A stretch of 12,246 nt of DNA, taken from CAYSHJ01 sp964589725. Lineage in GTDB: Bacteria > Planctomycetota > Planctomycetia > Planctomycetales > Planctomycetaceae. The position numbers and the translations under genes are program-made. Within the stretch, counting starts at the first letter, position 1. Each line of letters opens with the position of its first letter. The notes under the pieces are model-generated. The model saw nothing but the letters and a program-made list of their open reading frames with translations. It had not been told where the DNA came from and made no database searches. Shown in pieces: positions 6,814 to 12,246 of this stretch. The stretch lies in the NCBI GenBank assembly GCA_964589725.1, contig CAZPUJ010000001.1, positions 1 through 12,246 on the forward strand, given 5' to 3'.

Positions 6814-6976
6814 ACAGCAACAACATTGCCACCAGCGAGATCCACGCGATCAGGCAACACTCCCAATGCCAAAGGCACCGTCGTGAACCTCGGTGTCGCA
6901 CGTGTGTCCGCAATGATGGCGTAGCACGACTCACGATCCAGCTACCAGTGCGGTCAAGAGCGCCGCACGGCGACCA

Positions 6977-7480
6977 TTAGATCAGCCAGCGACAGAGAGA
7001 CGCCAAGCGTTCGAAAGGTAAGAGCACCGCTCCCGGTGGCTTGGCCGAAACGTGGATCATGTCCAAGCGAACTCGGACGGACGACAACTTGAGATCGGCA
7101 AGAAAAAAGGTGTTGAGCGACTGATCGCCAGCGACCGTCACGGGAACAGGAACGGGAACCGGAGATTCGATCTTCAGCCGACAGCAGCCGCCACTCACGG
7201 GATTCTTGACGCAGGTGGTCGGCGTGGCCGCATCGTTTCTCGACTGGTCACGGCAGCACGCACGAGCGGTCGGCGGCGATGATTGGTTCTTCCGAACTGA
7301 GCAACCGGACTGTCCGGAACAGCACGATCGGAACAGCTTCGCCCCTCGACAGCACTCGCAATGAGACTGTCCCTTCCGAGCCGCACACAGGCATTCCCAA
7401 TGTGGCAAGCCAACTCCCAGCGTGAATGGCAGCAGCACCCAAATGAGTGATTTCCACAGCCAGGAGTTGTTCGCGTTCAT
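6977..7480 (-). CDS. Small secreted or membrane-anchored cysteine-rich protein, function unknown
   Basis: I do not recognise a family. The 167-aa product starts MNANNSW and has one hydrophobic N-terminal segment (about residues 8-25, LWKSLIWVLLPFTLGVGL), which could be a signal peptide or anchor. Thirteen of its 14 cysteines fall between residues 30 and 100, in pairs and clusters: CLC, HCECC, CC at 53-54, CC at 75-76, CC at 99-100. A PVPVPVPV run (107-114), encoded by a near-hexameric DNA repeat, separates the Cys region from a more ordinary C-terminal part. The start at 7480 is preferred over TTG at 7498 because of GGTG upstream and a signal-like N terminus. Its place between cusC and cusB suggests metal binding or chaperoning, but this is contextual inference only. 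The ORF is real in my judgement because of the signal plus clustered Cys and its fit in the gene order. Confidence 0.65.
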   Translation of the reverse strand: MNANNSWLWKSLIWVLLPFTLGVGLPHWECLCAARKGQSHCECCRGAKLFRSCCSGQSGCSVRKNQSSPPTARACCRDQSRNDAATPTTCVKNPVSGGCCRLKIESPVPVPVPVTVAGDQSLNTFFLADLKLSSVRVRLDMIHVSAKPPGAVLLPFERLASLCRWLI

Positions 7481-7500
7481 AGTTTCACCATCGATCAAGG

Positions 7501-7531
7501 ATCATACGCCGAAAAGGCACACCTTTGGCAA
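7501..7531 (-). promoter_or_regulatory. Possible sigma70-like promoter before the Cys-rich gene
   Basis: On the minus strand TTGCCA (7526-7531) precedes TATGAT (7501-7506) by 19 nt, which is 2 nt longer than ideal. The -10 box ends about 20 nt before the ATG at 7480. The -10 is a 5/6 match to TATAAT. Planctomycete promoters are poorly defined, so this is tentative. Confidence 0.3.
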
Positions 7532-7706
7532 ACCAATTTCGGCGAGTCTTGGCAAAAGCTCAGGTCCGTCGTCCACCGCATCGTTGCGCTGCAGCTTGGC
7601 ATTGCTGTCTTGACGTTTGGCATCTGCGCGTCAGCAAGCCCGGTCGTGGCTGGTCGACGATACTTCTTCGTATACCGCACGCGGCCGAGTCTGACACTCG
7701 CCCGAT

Positions 7707-7745
7707 GCGAAAGCGAGCGACTGTTACCTCAGCCCTCGCTTACGC
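7707..7745. repeat. Inverted repeat just downstream of cusC
   Basis: GCGAAAGCGAG (7707-7717) pairs with CTCGCTTACGC (7735-7745) at 10 of 11 positions around a 17-nt loop. It lies about 37-75 nt past the cusC stop on the transcript. There is no following U tract, so it is not a classical intrinsic terminator. The adjoining CGCTTACGCTTCGGGTTAGT resembles a dispersed planctomycete repeat I recall from memory. It could act in mRNA 3'-end stabilisation or simply be a repeat copy. Confidence 0.5.
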
Positions 7746-7781
7746 TTCGGGTTAGTGTGGGTGTCTTCCAATCGGAAATCT

Positions 7782-9284
7782 TCACTCCGCGGCCGGTGGA
7801 ACATCGCGCGTGGGGACGTCCGCCTCCGGCAAGCTGGAACCGACCGCGCGTTCCAATTCCGCTCGGCGGCGGTTCAGTTCGACGAGAGCCATTTGCTGCT
7901 GCTCGCGGAGTTCAATGATTTGCCTCTGCGCGTCGATGACTCGCAAGAAATCCAACGTACCGGCGGAATAACCCGTCTTCGCCGTCGCCAAGTTCTGCTC
8001 GGCGTTGGGCAACAGTTTACTGTCGAACAATCGCAGCGATTTCGCGTTGCCCCGCACTCGAGCGAACGCCTGCGCCACGTCTTGCCAGATGTTGTCGCGA
8101 GCCTGCTCGTACTCCGCCTGCATTTTCCCGACGCGAGCTTGAGCCTCGCGCACGGCCGCGGCGCGCTTCGACTGGTTCAGTGGGACATTTATGTTCAGTC
8201 CGATTTGGGGCTGCTGTTCGGGGTCGATCCAAAAGCGGTCGTAGCGCGCCATCACTTCAAGGTCCGGATAATACTCGCGGCACGCCAGTGCCACGGAGTA
8301 TTGCTCGGCCTGCACGCGAGCCAACATCGCCTGCAATTCCGGCCGCTGTTCTTCGGCCATTGAGTGGAGCGCGGTCACCGACGGCAGATCGCTGCTTGCG
8401 GGGATCGACTGCGGTGGCGGTGGCAACGTGTGACCTGGACGGCGATGCAACAACGTGTTGATCCGCGCGACCGCGACGAGCCGTTCTTGATCGAACTCGA
8501 TTTGCCGCTGCTCCAACTTTCCCAGTTCGACCTCGGCTTGCAGAAGATCATTCTGCGTCGCTTGATTGGCCTCGTACTTCGCGCGTGCAATCTCGCGAAA
8601 CTCGCGCATCGAGTCCAGACTGTCGTCATTCAGCTCGCGCTGTCGCGCATTGAGGTAGAAATCGAAGAACGCCAGCCGCGCGGCTTCCGCCAGCCGCAGT
8701 TGCGATTCGTTGTAGTCGTAGCCCGCGGCGAGCGATTCCCAGTTCGCCTGTTGACCGCGCAGCTCACGCTTGCCCGGCCAAGAGAACTTTTGAGCGACGC
8801 CGAAGTAGTACGACGACTGCACGTCCGACGCGGCGTTCCACGTCCGCGGAGCGTACATCGACTGAAACATCGGATCATCCAAGGCGATGACCTGCGGATA
8901 CCTCTGCGCCGCCGCCGACCACGCAGCGTACGCCGCTCGCAAAGACGGATTGCGTTGTTTGACGGCTTCAACGAGTGTCGGCAAAGACAACTCGATCTGC
9001 CCGGTGAACGGATCGTCGGCATCGCGGCTGACGAGTTCCTCGCCGACGTCGTCCTCATGGCCAACGGGAGTGGCTCGCGCGGACGGGCGATCCGACTCAT
9101 CGCCCACTTTGGCCGAGAGGCACTGCCGTTGAAACGGCGCAGCGGAGGATGCGATCGCCATTGAGCGCAGTGCGGTCTGTGGACTCACCGCCTGCGGCAT
9201 TTTTGCCGTCGAGCGACAGCCGGCAAACACGCTCAGCCCGAAAGCCGCGACGGCGATTTCAGCGATCATCCGCGATCGCAACAT
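7782..9284 (-). CDS. cusC: TolC/CusC-family outer-membrane efflux channel lipoprotein
   Basis: Outer-membrane exit duct of the tripartite metal pump; 500 aa, close to the family norm of 430-500. The signal peptide ends in VFAGC with Cys23 as the probable lipidation site; Phe at -3 is a slightly unusual lipobox. Two outer-membrane-efflux repeats follow a linker: the first begins near LPTLVEAVKQRNPSL (about 101), the second near SVTALHSMAEEQRPELQAM (about 302). Family-typical landmarks are KFSWPGKRELRGQ (166-178), QNDLLQAEVELGKLEQR, INVPLNQSKRAA, GTLDFLRVIDAQRQI and the closing LNRRRAELERAVGSSLP. GGAG (9292-9295) sits 7 nt before the ATG and supports the start. It precedes the Cys-rich gene and cusB on the same strand, though the 301-bp spacer leaves open whether one transcript covers all. 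The cusC name is by context and family; substrate specificity is not determined by this subunit. Confidence 0.9.
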   Translation of the reverse strand: MLRSRMIAEIAVAAFGLSVFAGCRSTAKMPQAVSPQTALRSMAIASSAAPFQRQCLSAKVGDESDRPSARATPVGHEDDVGEELVSRDADDPFTGQIELSLPTLVEAVKQRNPSLRAAYAAWSAAAQRYPQVIALDDPMFQSMYAPRTWNAASDVQSSYYFGVAQKFSWPGKRELRGQQANWESLAAGYDYNESQLRLAEAARLAFFDFYLNARQRELNDDSLDSMREFREIARAKYEANQATQNDLLQAEVELGKLEQRQIEFDQERLVAVARINTLLHRRPGHTLPPPPQSIPASSDLPSVTALHSMAEEQRPELQAMLARVQAEQYSVALACREYYPDLEVMARYDRFWIDPEQQPQIGLNINVPLNQSKRAAAVREAQARVGKMQAEYEQARDNIWQDVAQAFARVRGNAKSLRLFDSKLLPNAEQNLATAKTGYSAGTLDFLRVIDAQRQIIELREQQQMALVELNRRRAELERAVGSSLPEADVPTRDVPPAAE

Positions 9285-9440
9285 GACCGAACTCCGGCAA
9301 TTTCCGCGGGAGCGACACGGCCCAAAACGAGCGCGGAGTCTCCCGAATCGAACGTGCTATCGGCCCGTTACAATCGTCGTCGTGATTGCGATTGTCATCG
9401 TCGGCACGATGCGGACAACCGGCAGAGTTTGACATCGTTC

Positions 9441-9496
9441 GTAGTTCCGCCTTCAGGCGGCACTCATCGGTGCATCCGTCTGTAGAGCGGGACTAC
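9441..9496. repeat. Inverted-repeat element, family shared with cusB
   Basis: The element opens with GTAGTTCCGC and closes with GCGGGACTAC, whose complement GTAGTCCCGC matches the opening at 9 of 10 bases. Nested inside is a perfect hairpin CCGCC-TTCA-GGCGG (9447-9460). The first 18 bp, GTAGTTCCGCCTTCAGGC, are identical to 5511-5528 inside cusB. Confidence 0.75.
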
Positions 9497-9502
9497 ATTG
9501 TT

Positions 9503-9517
9503 AACGCCGAAGGCGTT
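9503..9517. repeat. Short palindrome AACGCC-GAA-GGCGTT
   Basis: Perfect 6-bp stem with a 3-nt loop. CCGAAGGCGTT (9507-9517) recurs identically at 6803-6813 in the spacer upstream of cusB, and in both places an ACATTG follows within about 25 nt. This suggests a dispersed repeat family. Confidence 0.6.
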
Positions 9518-9539
9518 GTTTTTCCCGCAACATTGTGTT

Positions 9540-9579
9540 GCGACGCTCCGCGTCGCATTTCACGACGCGGAGCGTCGTG
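9540..9579. repeat. Double nested hairpin, CGACGCTCCGCGTCG in inverted copies
   Basis: GCGACGC-TCC-GCGTCGC (9540-9556) and CACGACGC-GGA-GCGTCGTG (9561-9579) are each perfect hairpins. They are also inverted copies of one another over 15 bp, so the unit can fold either as two small hairpins or one long one. It lies 34-73 nt after the DUF1501 stop. A terminator role is possible, but no U tract follows. Confidence 0.7.
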
Positions 9580-9612
9580 CCACACTCACAGCGGCTCCAC
9601 CGCGCTACAAAC

Positions 9613-11061
9613 TTACGCGAACATTTTGTGAACGACCTCGCCATCGACATCGGTCAGCCGGTGATCGCGGCCTTGATTGCGGAAGGTCAGCCGAGTGTGA
9701 TCCAAACCGAGAGCATGCAGGATCGTGGCTTGCAGGTCGTGGACATGGATGGGGTCGGTTATCGGGTGATAGCCGAGGTCGTCGGTCTCGCCGATGATTT
9801 GGCCGCCGCGAACGCCGCCGCCAGCTAGCAGTATTGTGAAGGCGAACGGGTGATGGTGGCGGCCTTCTTTACCCGGGTTGATGCCTCGGCGAACTTCGTT
9901 CATCGGCGTGCGGCCGAACTCGCCCCCCCAGATCACCAGCGTGTCGTCGAGCAGCCCACGTCGCTTGAGATCATGAATCAATGCGGCGGCGGGACGGTCG
10001 GTCTTGTCGGTGTTCTGCTTGAGCTTGTTGTTGAGGTCGGCGTGATCGTCCCAAGTGTAGTGATACAACTGCACGAAGCGGACGCCTCGTTCGACCATCC
10101 GCCGAGCCAGCAGACAATTCCGCGCGAACGTGTCGGTCTTCTCGTCACCAATGCCGTACTCGGTCAGCGTGTGCGGTGACTCTTGCTGGAAGTCGAGCAA
10201 CTCCGGCGCGGCGGCCTGCATCCGAAACGCGAGTTCGTAACTTTCGATCCGCGTCGCGATCTCCGGATCGGGCTGCTGTTGCTGACGCAGCCGATTGAGG
10301 TCGTTGATCGCATCCAGTCGCCGCCGCTGTTCGGCGCGAGTGACTCCGTCGGGATTCGCGAGATGCAGAATCGGATCCCCCTGACTGCGAAACGTCACGC
10401 CTCGATGCGTCGCCGGCAGGAAGGCACTGTCCCACAGCGCGGTCCCCGCGATGTCCCCTGGCCCATTGTTCGAGAGCAGCACGGTGAAGCTCGGCAAGTT
10501 GCGCGACTCGCAGCCTAGGCCGTAAGTGATCCACGACCCCATGCTGGGCATTCCGAACCGAGGCACTCCGCACTGCATCTGAAGCTGCGCCGGATCGTGA
10601 TTCGGCACGTCCGTCTTCATCGTGCGGACCATGCACAGGTCGTCGGCGCAGGTCGCCAGATGCGGCAAGTAGTCCGAGAAGTCCATGCCGCACTGGCCAT
10701 GCTTCGTGAACGTCCGCGGCGAAGCCCAAACCCGCGCGCTTCCTTTGATCAGCGAATCGCTCAGCCCTTCCAAAAACGACGCCGGCACCGGCTGCCCGTG
10801 CAGCTTCTGCATGACCGGCTTCGGTGTGAAGAGGTCGAACTGACTCGGAGCGCCGGCCATGAAGAGGAAGATCACGTTCTTGGCTCGCGGCTCAAACATT
10901 GGCGGCTTCGGTGCAAGTGAATTGCCGGCCGGTCTCGCAGTCGCCGCGACCGACGATTCGCTGCTCAGCAGTTGAGCCAACGCGATCGAACCAAGTCCGG
11001 TTACTGACTGAGTCAAGAATGCGCGACGCTGAAGCTGTCGAAGTGATTCGAGGGCCGTCAT
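9613..11061 (-). CDS. DUF1501 family exported protein (sulfatase/alkaline-phosphatase-like fold)
   Basis: 482-aa protein of the DUF1501 family, which is strongly expanded in planctomycetes and nearly always encoded beside a DUF1549/DUF1553 gene. A twin-arginine-like signal is visible: RRAFLTQSV (Arg12-Arg13) followed by the hydrophobic stretch TGLGSIALAQLL. Landmarks are KNVIFLFMAGAPSQFDLFTP (61-80), MVRTMKTDVPNHDPA, YTWDDHADLN (335-344), VIWGGEFGRTP (376-386) and HHHPFAF (402-408); the Asp, Glu and His in these motifs suggest a metal-dependent active site like that of alkaline-phosphatase superfamily enzymes. No substrate is established for the family. GGAG (11070-11073) 8 nt upstream supports the ATG at 11061. 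There is no sign that it belongs functionally to the metal-efflux genes, and a repeat-rich spacer separates them. Confidence 0.92.
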   Translation of the reverse strand: MTALESLRQLQRRAFLTQSVTGLGSIALAQLLSSESSVAATARPAGNSLAPKPPMFEPRAKNVIFLFMAGAPSQFDLFTPKPVMQKLHGQPVPASFLEGLSDSLIKGSARVWASPRTFTKHGQCGMDFSDYLPHLATCADDLCMVRTMKTDVPNHDPAQLQMQCGVPRFGMPSMGSWITYGLGCESRNLPSFTVLLSNNGPGDIAGTALWDSAFLPATHRGVTFRSQGDPILHLANPDGVTRAEQRRRLDAINDLNRLRQQQQPDPEIATRIESYELAFRMQAAAPELLDFQQESPHTLTEYGIGDEKTDTFARNCLLARRMVERGVRFVQLYHYTWDDHADLNNKLKQNTDKTDRPAAALIHDLKRRGLLDDTLVIWGGEFGRTPMNEVRRGINPGKEGRHHHPFAFTILLAGGGVRGGQIIGETDDLGYHPITDPIHVHDLQATILHALGLDHTRLTFRNQGRDHRLTDVDGEVVHKMFA

Positions 11062-11089
11062 TTCGGTTTCTCCGAAAGAAAGGTTGGAA

Positions 11090-11154
11090 CACTAATCTCC
11101 GCTGATCAAGACGTTGTGGATTGTTCCATTAGCGAAAATTAGTGCCGATCAGCG
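11090..11154. repeat. Interleaved inverted repeats between DUF1553 and DUF1501
   Basis: Two perfect inverted-repeat pairs interleave: CACTAAT (11090-11096) with ATTAGTG (11138-11144), and CGCTGATC (11100-11107) with GATCAGCG (11147-11154). The a-b-a'-b' order has the topology of a pseudoknot rather than a simple hairpin. The sequence resembles a repeat I associate with planctomycete spacers, but that is memory, not a search. Confidence 0.6.
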
Positions 11155-11167
11155 TTCCTCTTCCTCT

Positions 11168-12246
11168 TCAATCTCGTGTGATGAATTCATGCAGGTTGAG
11201 CAGCACGCCAGCCAGATTCCTCCATCGGAACTTTTCGGGCTGCGGATCGTGGTCATCAAGATACTGTTTCAACCGAACCATTTCGGCCTCGGTCGGATTG
11301 CGAGACAAACACAGCCGCACCGCGTGACGAATGCAATCCTCGTCAGATTGCCCGGCATCGCGCTGAATGCGGTCGGCGAACGAGGCAGCCATCTCACCGA
11401 AGACCGGGTCGTTGAGCAACGTGAGCGCCTGCAACGGCGTATTGGATCGATCGCGCCGCGTGCAGACATCGACCGGTGGCGGAGCATCGAACGTGATCGC
11501 CTGCGCAAACGGAGAGGTTCGCAAAATGAACGTGTAGAGGCCGCGCCGATACCGGTCCAAGCCTTCGCTGGTCTTCCACGAATTACTGCCGAAGGCTTCC
11601 ATCGTGACTCGTTCGTGCTGCGGCGGAAAGACGCTCGGCCCGCCGAGCTTCCGGCTGAGCAACCCGCTGACAGCGAGCGCCGCGTCACGCACGGTTTCGG
11701 CTGGGACTCGCAAACTGTTCTGCCGAGCGAGCAGCACGTTGTTCGGATCGCGTGTTGCGAGTTCAACCCGCGGACGTGAGGACTGCCGGTACGTCGCCGA
11801 AGTCACGATCAGCCGGTCCATACGTTTGATGTCCCACCCGTAGGTCGGCCTTTCCAGGCCGACTCGATCGCTTGTCAACGCGTCGTTGCGCATCGGGCCA
11901 GTCTGGAAAGGCTGACCTACGAATTCGCCCGCCAGCCAATCGAGCAACTCCGGATGCGACGGCGGATCGCCGCGCGTGCCGAAGTCGTCGGACGTCGCGA
12001 CGAGGCCTCGGCCGAAGAACTCTTGCCACATCCGATTGACGGTCACGCGCGCGGTCAACGGGTTGTCGCGCGAGACCAACCAACGAGCAAGTGCGAGACG
12101 CGGCGGTGTGATTGAGTCCTTGGCGAGCGGGGCGGCGTCAGCCCCCCGGTAAGGCGTGTCACTCGCGAAGGACCGGGGGGCTGACGCCGCCCCGCTCGCC
12201 TGATTCACGTTTCCATTTTCGCTGCGCTGAGCACACGCGGGAAACC
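11168..12246 (-). CDS. DUF1553 family protein, 5' part outside window
   Basis: C-terminal 358 residues of a DUF1549/DUF1553 planctomycete protein; the frame stays open to the right window edge, so the real start lies beyond it and a GTG at 12208 is not the start. Family landmarks: PPRLALARWLVSRDNPLTAR, VNRMWQEFFGRGLVATSDDF, HPELLDWLAGEFV, GWDIKRMDRLIVTSATYRQS, NSLRVPAETVRDAALAVSGL, YTFILRTSPFAQAITFDAPP, and NTPLQALTLLNDPVF. The biochemical role of the family is unknown; full-length members usually carry an N-terminal cytochrome-like region (PSCyt1) not visible here. Two repeat elements are read through in frame: 12122-12200, just before PPRLALARW, and 11839-11921, which separates GEFV from GWDIK. 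In family members I remember, these two motifs are nearly adjacent. Forms the usual pair with the DUF1501 gene 106 nt downstream. Confidence 0.92.
   Translation of the reverse strand, partial: FPACAQRSENGNVNQASGAASAPRSFASDTPYRGADAAPLAKDSITPPRLALARWLVSRDNPLTARVTVNRMWQEFFGRGLVATSDDFGTRGDPPSHPELLDWLAGEFVGQPFQTGPMRNDALTSDRVGLERPTYGWDIKRMDRLIVTSATYRQSSRPRVELATRDPNNVLLARQNSLRVPAETVRDAALAVSGLLSRKLGGPSVFPPQHERVTMEAFGSNSWKTSEGLDRYRRGLYTFILRTSPFAQAITFDAPPPVDVCTRRDRSNTPLQALTLLNDPVFGEMAASFADRIQRDAGQSDEDCIRHAVRLCLSRNPTEAEMVRLKQYLDDHDPQPEKFRWRNLAGVLLNLHEFITRD
11839..11921. repeat. Imperfect 23-bp inverted-repeat element inside the DUF1553 gene
   Basis: CGTAGGTCGGCCTTTCCAGG starts the left arm (11839-11861). 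The right arm (11899-11921) is its complement at 20 of 23 positions, around a 37-nt centre. It is translated in frame as GQPFQTGPMRNDALTSDRVG followed by LERPTY, residues that the family otherwise seems to lack. Confidence 0.8.
12122..12200. repeat. Perfect 29-bp inverted-repeat element inside the DUF1553 gene
   Basis: The arms 12122-12150 and 12172-12200 are exact reverse complements over 29 bp, with a 21-nt centre (79 bp total). The left arm opens GGCGAGCGGGGCGGCGTCAG and ends GCCCCCCGGT. It is read through in frame as QASGAASAPRSF...YRGADAAPLAK. The GC-rich arm resembles a dispersed planctomycete repeat I know from memory. Confidence 0.88.

Larger units (their letters stand above)
7481..7781. 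other. Spacer between cusC and the Cys-rich gene
   Basis: I see no convincing gene in these 301 bp. Short frames on both strands (for example a 61-codon minus-strand frame ending at 7495) have no family features. The stretch holds the candidate promoter at its left end and an inverted repeat near the cusC stop at its right end. Confidence 0.5.
9285..9612. other. Repeat-packed spacer upstream of cusC
   Basis: This 328-bp non-coding stretch separates the DUF1501 stop from the cusC start. The part nearest cusC (9285-9440) has no repeat I recognise and should hold the cusC promoter, though I see no clear -35/-10 pair. The part from 9441 to 9579 is a tandem assembly of three short palindromic elements, listed separately. 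Confidence 0.6.

Noticed and set aside
7495..7680. 61-codon minus-strand frame upstream of the Cys-rich gene
   Set aside because: No signal, domain or ribosome-binding site. It ends inside the likely leader of the next gene, and three Cys are not enough to link it to that gene.
8364..9164. Plus-strand open frame of 266 codons
   Set aside because: Antisense shadow of the TolC-type gene; no start signal or domain features.
9441..9579. Possible CRISPR array
   Set aside because: The repeats are palindromic, of different types and not regularly spaced; no constant repeat/variable spacer pattern and no cas genes.
9540..9579. Intrinsic terminator of the DUF1501 gene
   Set aside because: The hairpin is strong and well placed, but no U-rich tract follows in the transcript; kept only as a repeat.

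Overview
The window looks like part of a planctomycete chromosome. Two pieces of evidence point there. The right end carries an adjacent DUF1553 and DUF1501 pair, which is a hallmark of that phylum. Short palindromic and heptameric repeats of a kind I associate from memory with planctomycete genomes are scattered through both intergenic and coding DNA. All seven genes I support lie on the minus strand, so the window reads biologically from right to left. The two outermost genes run off the window: DUF1553 lacks its 5' end and the RND pump lacks its 3' end.

Layout in transcription order: DUF1553 protein (12246 to 11168, partial); DUF1501 protein with a twin-arginine-like signal (11061 to 9613); a repeat-packed spacer (9285-9612); TolC/CusC-type outer-membrane lipoprotein (9284 to 7782); a 301-bp spacer; a small secreted cysteine-rich protein (7480 to 6977); a 262-bp spacer with hairpins; CusB-type membrane-fusion protein (6714 to 4936); a 128-aa lipoprotein (4912 to 4526); a repeat-bearing leader; and a very large CusA-type heavy-metal RND pump (4386 to beyond position 1).

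The genes from 9284 leftward form a heavy-metal (probably Cu/Ag-type) tripartite efflux locus. The outer-membrane channel, periplasmic adaptor and inner-membrane pump are all present. Three accessory metal-ligand elements accompany them: a CPMHP-type metal-binding domain near the N terminus of CusB, a Cys/Cys-Cys-x-x-Cys domain at the C terminus of CusB, and a stand-alone lipoprotein copy of that second domain encoded directly downstream. The Cys-rich protein between cusC and cusB is unrecognised but fits a metal-handling context. No dedicated metal regulator is visible in the window.

The most unusual features are structural. (1) The pump is at least 1462 aa, against about 1050 aa for canonical CusA. 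The extra length comes from a roughly 331-residue helical insertion in the first half of the porter domain, two extra hydrophobic segments, a Ser/Gly/Thr linker and a small repeat-coded loop. (2) Short inverted or tandem repeats sit in frame, without breaking the frame, inside cusA, cusB and the DUF1553 gene. They include a perfect 29-bp inverted repeat and an about 83-bp imperfect one that appears to interrupt a conserved stretch of DUF1553. One family (GTAGTTCCGCCTTCAGGC) occurs both inside cusB and in the spacer upstream of cusC. Taken together, the window looks like a snapshot of small palindromic elements being turned into protein sequence.
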